This document shows positions 53,101 to 61,515 of a stretch of 64,000 nt of DNA, piece by piece; within the stretch, counting starts at the first letter, position 1, and each line of letters opens with the position of its first letter. The notes beneath the pieces were generated by a model, which worked only from the letters and a program-made list of their open reading frames with translations, was not told the DNA's origin and searched no databases. Location of the stretch: assembly GCA_016793325.1 (NCBI GenBank), contig JAEUKI010000039.1:1-64000 (forward strand), in the 5' to 3' direction. The position numbers and the translations under genes were made by a program. This DNA comes from Myxococcales bacterium. GTDB lineage: Bacteria; Myxococcota_A; Polyangia; Polyangiales; Ga0077539.

Positions 53101-54050
53101 GCCGCAATTTCGACGACGCTGCGCGGGAGCTCGACGTGGTCTCGCGCGGCGACGCGGAGTATCCAGGGCTCCTGCTCGAGCGCGGGATGCTCCTGCAAGC
53201 GCGGGGCGACGCGCAGGGCGCGGTGTCCATCTTTCGCACGGCGCTCGCGCGGGACACGAACAACGTCGAGCTCGGGGTCAACCTCGGCTCTGCGTTGCTC
53301 GCGGCGGGCGCGTTCGAAGACGCGGATCGACAAGTCGCGTCGATCGTCGAGCAAAACCCGAACCTCGCGGAAGCGCAGTACGTCCTCGGCCGCGCGCGGC
53401 TCGGCAAGGGAAACATCGTCGACGCGGTTCGCTTGCTCGAGCGCGCGACGGAGCTCGACGCGACGCGCGCGGATTTTCGCGCGTACGCAGCGGAGGCGAA
53501 CCTGCTCCGCGCGCAGTTCTCTCGGGCGGCCGAGCACGCGTCGCAAGCGTGCACGCTCGATCCGACGTACGCGCGCGGCTTCTGGATCCGCGGCGAAATC
53601 CGCGTTCGACAGCACAACGCGCGCGAAGCGCTGCTCGACGCGCGAAGGGCGCTCGAGCTCGACCCGACGTTTCCCGACGCGATGGTGACGTACGCCGAGG
53701 CCGACTCGCAGCTCGGCCAGCCCGCGGCGGCGCTCGAGCTGTACCGCCGCGCGCTCGCGATCGCGCCCGATCGCGCAGAGTGGCGCTCGCGGTACGCGAG
53801 GCTCTTCGCCGACGCGGGTCGCGACAACGACGCGCTCCGCGAGCTCGAGCAAGCGTGCCGCATCGGAGACAACCTCCCTGCGCCTCCGGGGTGGCTCGCC
53901 GAAGCGCATCGACTCGCGGGCGAAGTCGCCTTTCGCGCGAGCCGTCGCGACGCTGCGCGACAGCACTACCGACGCTTCGTCGACCTCGCGTCACCGGGAA
54001 CCGCGGGCCTCGACGAGGCGCGGCGCGTTCTCCAAGAGCTCGGCGGTTGA
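50184..54050 (+). CDS. Zinc-ribbon / low-complexity / TPR membrane protein (1288 residues)
   Basis: The N-terminus is a MJ0042-type zinc ribbon (Cys6, Cys9, Cys29, Cys32: RCPSC ... RCPKCG). Residues 45-490 are Pro/Ala/Ser-rich, with an 8-residue repeat ASLPSPAG near residues 125-165. One membrane helix lies at about 499-520 (GLFIAVGVLGTIVLVGAGM). The C-terminal 760 residues are long TPR arrays (for example 'EAYTTLASMLFAAQRPQEAE', 'AEAQYVLGRARLGKGNIVDA'). The zinc ribbon should face the cytoplasm and the TPRs the periplasm. The role is unknown. It follows the FHA-GGDEF gene by 28 bases and overlaps the next small gene (TTGA). Confidence 0.9.
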   Translation: MIQVRCPSCQASFDTDERRIPKAGMRARCPKCGSSIFVMPDGSATIAAPKAAPSTANLPSPVGGAALPAPAGGASLPAVKSGANLFSLDDLPAPSATDSLLLPTPKAGSDLDDPFGPGLPIPSGAALPSPAGASLPSPAGASLPSPAGASLPSPAGAALPKPAMGASLPSPVGASLPSLGGSLPALGGASLPSPSAPLPAPAASLPSMSAPLPAASSPEAPRPAKAPLAPIALDIDLDAPPKGSPPSAPSGFTPSIPTPSAPLAAPDPFAESQGPLSMPSIEAVRPPTPSAVKPSSATASPAPSATKAAPRPAGPRDLDLDAGSALPPPRAPSMVFEAPTPEPAAIEPEAPVSFPPPSRPSMPGIEVTRTAPRTPAGGTTPPKTPSSIGPAPAPRGNQAPTLAEGFDLPLPPAPTESPVKRGGMGFGEIDFGGPEPRHSSPGGDGDEFDQIPVEGDGGAGSSNKTIETDGPARPQAAATAGPRPTGAPRTSQAAAPKRKGLFIAVGVLGTIVLVGAGMSFTSLGAFGTTAIDQALHGAERRAAAQSAIQGARRLLAQDTFGAARRALRQLDEQIARTPKEAELLAYSTFANYFVLARFGSDASIAGRARALFEKLPTLPPGTEFVGAAQAARELTQGHPERVRRQRAPEPAAQDLEVMAAIDANAPDALEKARAAATSRRTLRTRFLLARAMYLSDDRPSALREAESIVAESQQHAGARLLAAKILSTNPERTSRALALAREVEALGRDAATDEKVEAAVLIGDVEFAADRVNPAREAYERALATDPRAPSALIGAARILYRQRAFSEALAKFTAAATADPNDVEAAIGVGMTFIALGRHAEAQPRLEALSRAHPNDAKVRFWWAKALLAMDNRPAAEREFREATRLDDTMLEAYTTLASMLFAAQRPQEAEQVLDRARGRVADQAAIHRALGEGRFARGDIAGAEAELRQAVQGRSDDLRTRMLLAQVLRRRRNFDDAARELDVVSRGDAEYPGLLLERGMLLQARGDAQGAVSIFRTALARDTNNVELGVNLGSALLAAGAFEDADRQVASIVEQNPNLAEAQYVLGRARLGKGNIVDAVRLLERATELDATRADFRAYAAEANLLRAQFSRAAEHASQACTLDPTYARGFWIRGEIRVRQHNAREALLDARRALELDPTFPDAMVTYAEADSQLGQPAAALELYRRALAIAPDRAEWRSRYARLFADAGRDNDALRELEQACRIGDNLPAPPGWLAEAHRLAGEVAFRASRRDAARQHYRRFVDLASPGTAGLDEARRVLQELGG
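50556..50651 (+). repeat. Tandem 24-base coding repeat
   Basis: Four adjoining 24-base units encode A-[AS]-L-P-S-P-A-G in the linker of the zinc-ribbon/TPR protein. Synonymous differences between units (CTCCCG, CTGCCG, CTTCCA, CTTCCG) show they are not recent exact copies. Degenerate copies continue to about 50790. Confidence 0.75.
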
Positions 54051-54427
54051 GCGACGAATCGCGCGCGAGGAGACGCGGCGCGCTGAGGGCCGTCGGGTCG
54101 TCGCTGCTCGTCGTGCTTCTTCTGACCGCGGGCATCGCGAGGCTCGCGCGCGTGAAGCGACCGACGATCCGCGACGCGACGCCGATCCGAGACACACCGT
54201 TCGAGCTCGCGCGCGTAGCGCTCGCGCGGCCCGGCCGCTCGAACACAATCGATGAATCGACCGGAACGACTCTCGGCTGGACCGTGCGGTGCCGCGAGGG
54301 AACCAAGCGCGAAATCGTTGCGCTCCCCGGGCTCGCGCGCCCCGCGGTCGCTCGCCAATCGGACGGCGTCGTTTCGATCACGCGCGGCGATTTTCGCCGT
54401 GAGATCAGCGACGCTTCGTGTCCGTAG
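54047..54427 (+). CDS. Small membrane-anchored protein of unknown function (TTG start)
   Basis: 126 residues from a TTG that overlaps the preceding TGA (TTGA); the only other option is a much later start. A basic N-terminus and one helix (AVGSSLLVVLLLTAGIARLA) anchor it in the inner membrane. The remaining 80 residues are soluble, with two Cys (TVRCREG and the final ASCP) that could pair in the periplasm. No family was recognised. It is translationally coupled to the zinc-ribbon/TPR gene and lies 210 bases before dnaK. Confidence 0.6.
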   Translation: MSDESRARRRGALRAVGSSLLVVLLLTAGIARLARVKRPTIRDATPIRDTPFELARVALARPGRSNTIDESTGTTLGWTVRCREGTKREIVALPGLARPAVARQSDGVVSITRGDFRREISDASCP

Positions 54428-54506
54428 CGGACCCAGCGCGAGCCGAACGCTTGTCGTTGTCTGTCCCCCGCCCAAGAGAGGGCTCGCAAGCTTCGCGCCG
54501 AGACGG

Positions 54507-54534
54507 TTGACGCGGCGAGCGAGGTGGATAGTTT
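54507..54534 (+). promoter_or_regulatory. Weak candidate promoter upstream of dnaK
   Basis: TTGACG (54507-54512) and TAGTTT (54529-54534) are separated by 16 bases, about 105 bases upstream of dnaK. The -35 is good and the -10 weak. No CIRCE operator (TTAGCACTC/GAGTGCTAA) was found in the 210-base gap. Confidence 0.3.
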
Positions 54535-54622
54535 CCGCCACCGCCAAACAAAAAACAATGGAACGGCGCTGGTTTTCCTGCGGCAAGTGCTGCATGGTCC
54601 GCGCGCCGTTCGAATCTCTGAC

Positions 54623-54628
54623 GGGAGG
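54623..54628 (+). promoter_or_regulatory. Strong ribosome-binding site of dnaK
   Basis: GGGAGG lies nine bases before the ATG at 54638. It settles the start within a longer open frame beginning at 54524 and is far stronger than the sites of most genes in this window. Confidence 0.8.
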
Positions 54629-54637
54629 TTTTCTCAT

Positions 54638-56569
54638 ATGGGCAAGGTCATCGGAATCGACCTCGGTACGACCAACAGCGTGGTCGCCGTGATGGAAGGC
54701 GCGAAGCACACGGACGTGACGGTCATCGTCAACGAGGAGGGTTCTCGGTTGACGCCGTCGGTCGTGGGTTGGGACGACAAGGGGGAGGTGTTCATCGGTC
54801 AGCCCGCGAAGCGGCAGGCCGTGATGAACCCAGAAGGCACGGTGTTCTCCGCCAAGCGCTTCATCGGGCGACGCTTCGAAGAGGTCACCGAGGAGAGCAA
54901 GCGCGTCCCCTATCGCGTGGCGCGCGCGGACAATGGCGATGCGTCCTTCGACGTTCGCGGCAAGAAGCTCTCGCCCCCCGAGGTGAGCGCGAAGGTCTTG
55001 CAGAAGCTCAAGAAGGCCGCCGAGGACTACCTCGGCGAGACCGTGACCGACGCGGTGATCACGGTCCCTGCGTACTTCAACGACACGCAGCGCCAAGCCA
55101 CCAAGGACGCGGGCAAGATCGCGGGGCTCAACGTCCGACGCATCATCAACGAGCCCACCGCGGCGGCGCTCGCGTACGGCCTCGACAAGAAGAAGGACGA
55201 GCTCATCGCCGTCTACGACTTCGGCGGAGGCACGTTCGACATCTCGATCCTCGAGGTGAGCGCGAACCTCGTCGAAGTGAAGAGCACCAACGGCGACACG
55301 CACCTCGGCGGCGACGACGTCGACATCGCGATCATGGATTACCTCGTCGCCGAGTTCAAAAAGGAGACGGGGATCGACGTCGCGAAGGATCGCAACGCGG
55401 TTCAGCGCCTCCGTGAAGCGAGCGAGAAGGCCAAGATCGAGCTGTCTGCCGCGAGCGAGACGACGGTCAACCTGCCGTACCTCACCGCGGATCAGAGCGG
55501 CCCCAAGCACTTGAACGTGAAGGTCACGCGCGCGCGCCTCGAGCAGATGATCGAGCCGCTCGTCGAGCGCTCGCTCGAAGCGTGCCGTCGCGCCCTCGCG
55601 GACGCGGGCAAGCGATCGTCCGACATCCACGAGGTCGTGCTCGTCGGCGGATCGACGCGCATCCCGCTCGTGCAGAAGCGCGTGAAGGAGTTCTTCGGCA
55701 AAGAGCCGAACAAGAGCGTGAACCCCGACGAGGTCGTCGCGATCGGCGCCGCCGTGCAGGGCGCGATCCTCACCGGCGACGTGAAGGACCTCTTGCTCCT
55801 CGACGTCACGCCGCTCTCGCTCGGCGTCGAGACGCGCGGCGGAATCATGACGACGCTCATCGCGCGCAACACGACGATCCCCACGCAGAAGAGCGAGATC
55901 TTCTCGACCGCGAGCGACAGCCAGCCGCAGGTCGAGATCAACGTGCTGCAGGGCGAGCGCCCGATGGCTCGCGACAACAAGACCCTCGGCAAGTTCGTGC
56001 TCGACGGCATTCCGCCGGCGCCGCAGGGCGTGCCGAAGATCAAGGTCACGTTCGACATCGACGCCAACGGAATCCTCACCGTCACCGCGAAGGACGAGGC
56101 CACCGGACGCGACCAGCGCGTGACGATTCAAGCGGGCTCGGGCCTCTCGAAAGAAGAGATCGACCGCGCCGTTCGCGACGCCGCGTCGCACGAGGCCGAA
56201 GACAAGCGCCGCAAGGACGAGGCCGAGACGCGCAACAAGGGCGAAGCGATGGCCTACCAGGCCGAGAAGCTGCTCAAGGACGCGGGCGACAAGCTCAACG
56301 CCAACGACAAGAGCACGCTCGAGGGCTCGGTGAAGGAGCTCCGAAGCGCGCTCGAGAAGTCCGAGGTCGCCCCTGTCGAAGAGGCGATGAAGAAGCTCGA
56401 AGGCGAGATGCAGCGCATCGCGATGGAGCTCTACAAGAACTCGGGCGGCCCCGGACAAGGCGGCCCGAGCGCAGGCGGCGAAGGCCCCGCGGCGGGCGCA
56501 GGACCCGCCGGTGGAGCGAAGGGCAAGAACGGCGACGTGATCGACGCCGAGTTCGAAGAGAGCAAGTGA
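54638..56569 (+). CDS. dnaK: Molecular chaperone DnaK (Hsp70)
   Basis: 643 residues, standard length. The ATPase domain opens with [20 protein letters not shown] and carries the phosphate-2 motif ([17 protein letters not shown]) and adenosine motif ([14 protein letters not shown]). The linker [18 protein letters not shown], the substrate-binding beta domain and a helical lid follow. A Gly/Ala/Pro-rich tail ends in [11 protein letters not shown], close to the EEVKD-like C-terminal motif used by DnaJ/GrpE. It refolds and protects proteins using ATP. The ATG was chosen on its GGGAGG ribosome site. dnaJ and grpE are not adjacent. A strong hairpin terminator follows. Confidence 0.98.
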   Translation: MGKVIGIDLGTTNSVVAVMEGAKHTDVTVIVNEEGSRLTPSVVGWDDKGEVFIGQPAKRQAVMNPEGTVFSAKRFIGRRFEEVTEESKRVPYRVARADNGDASFDVRGKKLSPPEVSAKVLQKLKKAAEDYLGETVTDAVITVPAYFNDTQRQATKDAGKIAGLNVRRIINEPTAAALAYGLDKKKDELIAVYDFGGGTFDISILEVSANLVEVKSTNGDTHLGGDDVDIAIMDYLVAEFKKETGIDVAKDRNAVQRLREASEKAKIELSAASETTVNLPYLTADQSGPKHLNVKVTRARLEQMIEPLVERSLEACRRALADAGKRSSDIHEVVLVGGSTRIPLVQKRVKEFFGKEPNKSVNPDEVVAIGAAVQGAILTGDVKDLLLLDVTPLSLGVETRGGIMTTLIARNTTIPTQKSEIFSTASDSQPQVEINVLQGERPMARDNKTLGKFVLDGIPPAPQGVPKIKVTFDIDANGILTVTAKDEATGRDQRVTIQAGSGLSKEEIDRAVRDAASHEAEDKRRKDEAETRNKGEAMAYQAEKLLKDAGDKLNANDKSTLEGSVKELRSALEKSEVAPVEEAMKKLEGEMQRIAMELYKNSGGPGQGGPSAGGEGPAAGAGPAGGAKGKNGDVIDAEFEESK

Positions 56570-56631
56570 GCGCCCATCGCTGACGCGCGCTTCGTTCGAG
56601 CCGAACACAGGCCCGAGCGAGTCCGCGGCAC

Positions 56632-56675
56632 AGCGCCCCTCGCGCGCATCGGTTCGACGATGCACGAGGGGCGCT
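56632..56675 (+). terminator. Strong hairpin terminator after dnaK
   Basis: AGCGCCCCTCG (56632-56642) pairs perfectly with CGAGGGGCGCT (56665-56675). The loop itself holds a second stem (GCATCG/CGATGC), and the hairpin is followed by CTTCATTTG. It lies about 60 bases after the dnaK stop. Confidence 0.8.
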
Positions 56676-56683
56676 CTTCATTT

Positions 56684-56990
56684 GTGCGCTCGCGCGGTGA
56701 CGATTTGTATTCGCCGCTCGCGCTCGGACGTCGTTCGCGCGCGGCGCGGTCGTCGACAGGACGTCCGCGCGGCGCTACCCCTCGCGCCTTCGCGCGGGCA
56801 CCGTCCGAGCGCGCCGCGAAATTCCGCTGGAATTCCGGGGCGAATCCCACATCGTCCGCGACCGGCCTACCCGACGCAGTCGATCGTTCGACATGGAATG
56901 TCCACCGCGCGCATGCCGTTTCGTTGCGCGTCCCGGCCCTGGCCATTAGTCTCGCTCCGTTGCGCATTCGTGCGCGAGTTGATTGGTTCG
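56684..56990. other. Intergenic stretch before the kinase gene
   Basis: 307 bases without a convincing gene. The kinase frame is open through it, but the translation is Arg-rich shadow sequence before the ATG at 56991. It should carry the promoter of the 56991-61511 unit; no clear consensus was seen. Confidence 0.4.
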
Positions 56991-58706
56991 ATGCAACGCC
57001 CACCAGAAGCGCTCCTCGGTGATCGATGGCAACTCCTCTCGCCCATTGGTGAGGGAGCGATGGGAGAGGTCTGGCATGGGCGGCACGCGCAGCTCGGCCA
57101 CGACGTCGCGATCAAGCTCATGAAGCCCGAGGCCGCGCAGGACCAAAACCTGGTGGCGCGATTTCGACGCGAGGCCCGCATCGCCGCGCAGCTCCGGAGC
57201 AAGTACATCGTTCGCGTCGAGGACTACGGCGCTACGAGCGACGGACGCCCGTACCTCGTGATGGAGTTCTTGCGTGGGCAAACGCTGGCGAGCGCGCTCG
57301 AGAGCAACGCGCGCCCCGACCGTTCCTTCGTCGCGCGCGCGGTGCAACACATCGCCGCGGCGTGCGACATCGCGCACAGCGCAGGGATCGTTCACCGCGA
57401 TTTGAAGCCCGAAAACTGCTTCGTCGTGAAGGACGACGACGGCAGCCCCCTCGTGAAGGTGCTCGACTTCGGTGTCGCGAAGATCACGGACAACGTGTTC
57501 GTCACGCAAAACGGCGCGCTCACCGGCGCGCACGCGCTGCTCGGCACGCCCGTGTACATGTCTCCCGAGCAAGCGCGCGGAGAGCCCAACCTCGATGGGC
57601 GCAGCGACCTCTGGTCGCTCGGCGTGATCGCGTACGAGATGCTCACCGGGCGCATTCCGTTCGACGTGGGCACGCTGGCGCAGGTGCTCTACGCGGTGCT
57701 CGCGGGGCCGATCCCCGCGCCCTCGTCGCTCGATCCCACGCTGCCGCCGTCGCTCGACGCCTGGACGCTCCGCGCGCTCAGCCGCGATCGCGCGCAGCGC
57801 TTCGCGACAGGCAAAGAGCTCGCGCAGGCGCTCGCACAAGCGCTCGGGCTCGCGCGCATCACGCCCGCCGAGCTCGCCTTCGTTGGGGGTCACTCGTCGC
57901 CGTCGATCGAGCACTCGCAGAGCGCGTATCCGTCGGTCGTTCCGTCGGTGCGTCCGCCGGCAGCACCGCAGTCGCCGTACGCGTCCAACGCGCCGCTGCA
58001 CATGCCGTCGGCAGCGCCGGCAGCGCCCGAGGCGCTCACGTGGAGCGGCGCGGGCGGCGGAGCTCCGCTCGTTCAAGCGATGCCGCACGTCTCGTCGTAC
58101 CCGACGCCTGCGCAGCCCGTTCCCCCTGTGGTGATTCCGTCGGCGCATCCGTCGGTGTACCCGCATCCCGCGACGCACCACGGGACGCAGGCGTTTGCGC
58201 CCGCGATCAATCGCCGTCGCATGCACGGGATGGGCTTCGTGTTCCTCGCGATCGGAGCGCTCAGCGCCGCCGCGCTCGGCTCGGTCGTGCGGTCGCGTCG
58301 CGCGGCCGCGCATCAGCACACGCCGCCCGTCGTCGCACCGCAGCCGCTGCCGATCGCTCCCACGCCGCTCGCGCCCGCGGGCGCGCAGCAGGGCGCTCAA
58401 CGAGCAACGCCGCTCTCGACCACGCCGCCCACGACGACGGCGGGCGCGCGCACGCAGCAGCGCACGCAGGACACCCGCGCCGGCGAGCGCGCGACGCACG
58501 CTGCGCCGAGCACCCAGGGCCCCGACGGCGCGCACACACAATCAAGCGCGCGCTCGGCGACCACGCCGGCGAACACGCAGAGCGACACGCCCGCCCGCCC
58601 GCAGCCCCCGTCGAACGCGCAGCCCGGCGCAGCGAACGACGCGCCGCCCGCGTCGACCAACGGCTCGGGTGCAACGCAACGCGAGCGGAGCTTCGACACT
58701 CTGTGA
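56991..58706 (+). CDS. Transmembrane serine/threonine protein kinase
   Basis: 571 residues from ATG 56991. The kinase domain has GEGAMGEVW, Lys in VAIKLM, catalytic loop HRDLKPEN, DFG and YMSPEQARG, so it should be active. It is followed by a Pro/Ala/Ser/His-rich juxtamembrane linker (about 300-410), one helix (GMGFVFLAIGALSAAALGSVV) and an extracytoplasmic Thr/Pro/Gln-rich tail. No sensor domain was recognised. It overlaps the next gene (GTGA) and heads a four-gene coupled unit of envelope proteins, which are candidates for its signal input. Confidence 0.93.
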   Translation: MQRPPEALLGDRWQLLSPIGEGAMGEVWHGRHAQLGHDVAIKLMKPEAAQDQNLVARFRREARIAAQLRSKYIVRVEDYGATSDGRPYLVMEFLRGQTLASALESNARPDRSFVARAVQHIAAACDIAHSAGIVHRDLKPENCFVVKDDDGSPLVKVLDFGVAKITDNVFVTQNGALTGAHALLGTPVYMSPEQARGEPNLDGRSDLWSLGVIAYEMLTGRIPFDVGTLAQVLYAVLAGPIPAPSSLDPTLPPSLDAWTLRALSRDRAQRFATGKELAQALAQALGLARITPAELAFVGGHSSPSIEHSQSAYPSVVPSVRPPAAPQSPYASNAPLHMPSAAPAAPEALTWSGAGGGAPLVQAMPHVSSYPTPAQPVPPVVIPSAHPSVYPHPATHHGTQAFAPAINRRRMHGMGFVFLAIGALSAAALGSVVRSRRAAAHQHTPPVVAPQPLPIAPTPLAPAGAQQGAQRATPLSTTPPTTTAGARTQQRTQDTRAGERATHAAPSTQGPDGAHTQSSARSATTPANTQSDTPARPQPPSNAQPGAANDAPPASTNGSGATQRERSFDTL

Positions 58707-59872
58707 GCGCCACGCGCCTCTCGTCGTTCGCGGTCGCTTCGGCGGTCGCGCTCGCTTCTGCCACAGCGTTCGCAGATCAACCTGCAGATCCGCCGGTCGA
58801 ACGATCGCCAAACGCTGACCCCGCCGCGCTCTTCGCCGAAGGTCGACAGCGCTACGACGAAGGCCGGTTCGAAGAAGCGCTAGGGCTCTTTCGACGCGCG
58901 ATCGAGGCGGCGCCGTCGCCGAACGCGAGGCTCTACATCGGTCGGTCGCTCCGCAGGCTCGGTCGACTCGCCGAGGCGTACAACGAGCTGCGACGCACGG
59001 CGCAAGAGGCCAATCGACGCGCGGCCACCGAGCCTCGCTATCAATCAACGCGAGAGAGCGCGCGCGACGAAGCCGCGGCGCTCGTGAGCTCGGTCGCGTT
59101 CGTCACGCTTCAAGTGAGCAACGCTCCGACCGGGGCCGAGGTCACGATCGACGGGCAACGCACGGGGCCCGCGCTGTGGACGCAGCCCCTCGCGCGCATG
59201 CCCGGCCGAGCGCACATCGAAGCGCGCGCAGACGGAATGCAGCCCATCACGGTCGACGTGGATTTGCGCGCGGGATCCGAGACGCGCGTGCGCATTCCGT
59301 TTGCGCAAGCCAACCTCGAAGGCGCCGTGCAGATGGGCTTCGCCAACGATCCGCCCCAGGGCGGCTCGCAGGGCGTCGAGACCGTCGCGGTCGATCGACG
59401 CGCGCTCGACGCGAGCATGGGCGAGCGCAGCGGCGGCGCGGGACCGCAAATGGGTCCAACGCAAACGCCTCCCGAGCGCCCAGCGCCGAGCGCGTGGGTC
59501 GCCGTCGGCGCGACCACGCTGAGCCTCGGCGTCGCATCGAGCATCACGGGAATCGTGTTCGCCGTGCTCGGAAGCGAGCGCTTCGGGACGCTGAGCGCGC
59601 AGTGCAATCGCGTCGGGAGCACGTGCCACACGGACGCCGCGGTGCAACGGCAAGTGTCCGAAGGGCGCACGTTCGACCTCGTCGCGAGCGTGACCATCGC
59701 CGCGGGAGCGACCGCCACGGTCGCGGGCGTCGCGATGATGCTCGGCGGATTTGCACAAAACGAAGCAAATCGCTCGGCCGCGACGATCCTCGCGCCGGCG
59801 ATGGTGCGCGTCGTTCCGACGGGATCGGTGACCACCGACGGCGCGACCGTGGGCGTTCGAGGGACATTTTGA
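58703..59872 (+). CDS. Exported TPR/PEGA-like protein
   Basis: 389 residues from GTG 58703, which overlaps the kinase stop. The signal peptide ends near ATAFADQP. Residues 40-110 are TPR-like ('ALFAEGRQRYDEGRFEEALG', 'LRRLGRLAEAYNELRR'). Residues 135-200 form a PEGA-like domain ('TLQVSNAPTGAEVTIDGQ', 'ARADGMQPITVDVDLRAG'). Two hydrophobic helices follow near 255-280 and 320-340, with 'CNRVGSTC' between them. The layout is common in myxobacterial envelope proteins encoded next to Ser/Thr kinases. Its exact role is not known. Confidence 0.82.
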   Translation: MSATRLSSFAVASAVALASATAFADQPADPPVERSPNADPAALFAEGRQRYDEGRFEEALGLFRRAIEAAPSPNARLYIGRSLRRLGRLAEAYNELRRTAQEANRRAATEPRYQSTRESARDEAAALVSSVAFVTLQVSNAPTGAEVTIDGQRTGPALWTQPLARMPGRAHIEARADGMQPITVDVDLRAGSETRVRIPFAQANLEGAVQMGFANDPPQGGSQGVETVAVDRRALDASMGERSGGAGPQMGPTQTPPERPAPSAWVAVGATTLSLGVASSITGIVFAVLGSERFGTLSAQCNRVGSTCHTDAAVQRQVSEGRTFDLVASVTIAAGATATVAGVAMMLGGFAQNEANRSAATILAPAMVRVVPTGSVTTDGATVGVRGTF

Positions 59873-60948
59873 TGCGCTCGTCGGGGATCGGTTCGAAGCG
59901 AGCAGCTCGCCTCGCGCGGGACGCCCGCGCGGTCTCGGCCGTGATCGCCGCGGGGTTCGCGCTCGCGTGCGGCGGATGCCACGACTGGGATCAGTTCACG
60001 CGGCCCTATGTCGCGCCCGACGGAAGCGCGCCGCGCGACGCGAGCGCAGGCGCCGTACGCGGCAGCGAGCAGGGCAACTTCGCGTGTCCGAGGCCGCACG
60101 CGCTCGTCCCCGTGAGCGACGCGCGGGGGCCGAGGATCGAGCGCGTTCCCCTCGCGGGTGGATCGTGTGCGCCGCTGCGCTTGTGGGGCTTCAACGACGA
60201 CGAGCCCGTGCGCGCCGTCGCAGTCCAAGGATCGCGCGTGGTGGCCGTCGGCGACCTCGGCGCGTGCGTGCTCGAGGTCAGCGACGCAGAGATTCGCGGC
60301 AATTTCGCGCCGTTTCCGGGGCGCGGTGAAGTGCGCGACGCGCTCGTGTTCGACGACGGTCGACCGCGCTTCGCCGCCGCCGTCGCGATCGGAACGAGCT
60401 CGGCCATCAACCACTTGTTCGTCGAGGACGACAACGGCGAGCTCACCCGCGACATCACGACGACGACTTCGCCGCGGATTCCAGCGGCGTTTGGCTCAGC
60501 CACGATGCGGTCGATCTCGAGCGAACCCAACGCGCCCTATCGACTGTACGCGGTGCTCGAGCAAGCGGACTACCTCGTGAGCGCGCTTCCAAACGGAAGC
60601 GAGCGACGCGCTGTCCTCTCGAACAGCGCCCCCGATTTGTACGAAGCGGTCTCCGCCGGCGCGCCGAACGCGATGGGACAGCCTGTCGTCGCGATGGTCC
60701 CGCGCGGGACCAACATCGACAGGTTCGACGCGCACGCGAGAAGCATTCGCTTCTCGATGATCGCGTGCTCGCCGTGCCGCTCGCTGCGCCACGTGGTGCC
60801 CGCGAACTCCGAAGAGCTCACGTACGCCGTGCTCTGCACGAACCAGAGCGACTCGTACGGGCTCTACCTCCGCGGGAGCTCGTCTTGCGGCGAGGCGATC
60901 GCGACCTGGTCTCCGCCTGCGTTGGTGGGACGCATGGCCGTTCGATGA
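59872..60948 (+). CDS. Lipoprotein of unknown function, coupled to the kinase unit
   Basis: 358 residues from ATG 59872, one base overlapping the preceding TGA. A long basic n-region precedes the signal VSAVIAAGFALACGGC, giving a lipidated Cys near residue 36. The mature part has repeated strand-like units ('RVVAVGDLGACVLEVSDAEI', 'RLYAVLEQADYLVSALPNG') that suggest a beta-propeller, plus paired Cys (CSPC, CTNQ, SCGE). No catalytic motif was seen. Its stop overlaps the next start (ATGA). Confidence 0.75.
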   Translation: MRSSGIGSKRAARLARDARAVSAVIAAGFALACGGCHDWDQFTRPYVAPDGSAPRDASAGAVRGSEQGNFACPRPHALVPVSDARGPRIERVPLAGGSCAPLRLWGFNDDEPVRAVAVQGSRVVAVGDLGACVLEVSDAEIRGNFAPFPGRGEVRDALVFDDGRPRFAAAVAIGTSSAINHLFVEDDNGELTRDITTTTSPRIPAAFGSATMRSISSEPNAPYRLYAVLEQADYLVSALPNGSERRAVLSNSAPDLYEAVSAGAPNAMGQPVVAMVPRGTNIDRFDAHARSIRFSMIACSPCRSLRHVVPANSEELTYAVLCTNQSDSYGLYLRGSSSCGEAIATWSPPALVGRMAVR

Positions 60949-61511
60949 GAGACCTCTGCGCGATCGCGGGGTTCGTGTTCTTCGCGCTGCTGGCGCTGTT
61001 TCTCTTTCAGCGCGCGCGCGTGTATCGCGCGGTGTTCTCAGCGGTGCACGTCCGCGAGTTCGTCCGCGTGGTGCAGCGGCTGCGCGACGCCGCGATCGAG
61101 CTCGGGAGCAAGCCCCCCGAGGACCTCTCCGATCCGCGCGTCGGCTCGACCAGCGCGGGCCTCCGCGTCGCGTACACCGTGATGCCCGACCAGCAGGGCG
61201 GAATGGCGCACCACGTGAGCGTGAGCTTGCTCGGCGGATACACGGCCCACGCCGTCGGACATGCGTTTGTCCGGCTCGCGATGGAGTCGCTGGGCTTCGC
61301 CCCGGACGAGTACGCCGTCGGCCGATCGCAGCGCGGGATCTGGCACGGCGCGGTGGTGCTCACAAATCAAGAGAGCTCCGCGCGCGCCAAGGCGCCCCTT
61401 CCTCAGCTCGACGAGCCAGCGATCGCGGCGCTGTTCGCGAAGGCACAAGAGCGCGCGCTCGAGCCGAGCGCCGTGAAATCAATCGACGTCCCGACGGCCC
61501 CGAAGAGCTGA
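60945..61511 (+). CDS. Single-pass membrane protein of unknown function
   Basis: 188 residues from ATG 60945 (ATGA overlap with the lipoprotein gene). One N-terminal helix (AIAGFVFFALLALFLFQ) and a soluble domain of about 160 residues without a recognised family ('VREFVRVVQRLRDAAIELG', 'YTVMPDQQGGMAHHVSVSL'). It is the last gene of the four-gene kinase unit and ends five bases from the convergent Nudix gene. Confidence 0.75.
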   Translation: MRDLCAIAGFVFFALLALFLFQRARVYRAVFSAVHVREFVRVVQRLRDAAIELGSKPPEDLSDPRVGSTSAGLRVAYTVMPDQQGGMAHHVSVSLLGGYTAHAVGHAFVRLAMESLGFAPDEYAVGRSQRGIWHGAVVLTNQESSARAKAPLPQLDEPAIAALFAKAQERALEPSAVKSIDVPTAPKS

Positions 61512-61515
61512 GCGA

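Noticed and set aside
54428..54637. CIRCE or other classic heat-shock operator upstream of dnaK
   Set aside because: No inverted repeat resembling TTAGCACTC/GAGTGCTAA is present.
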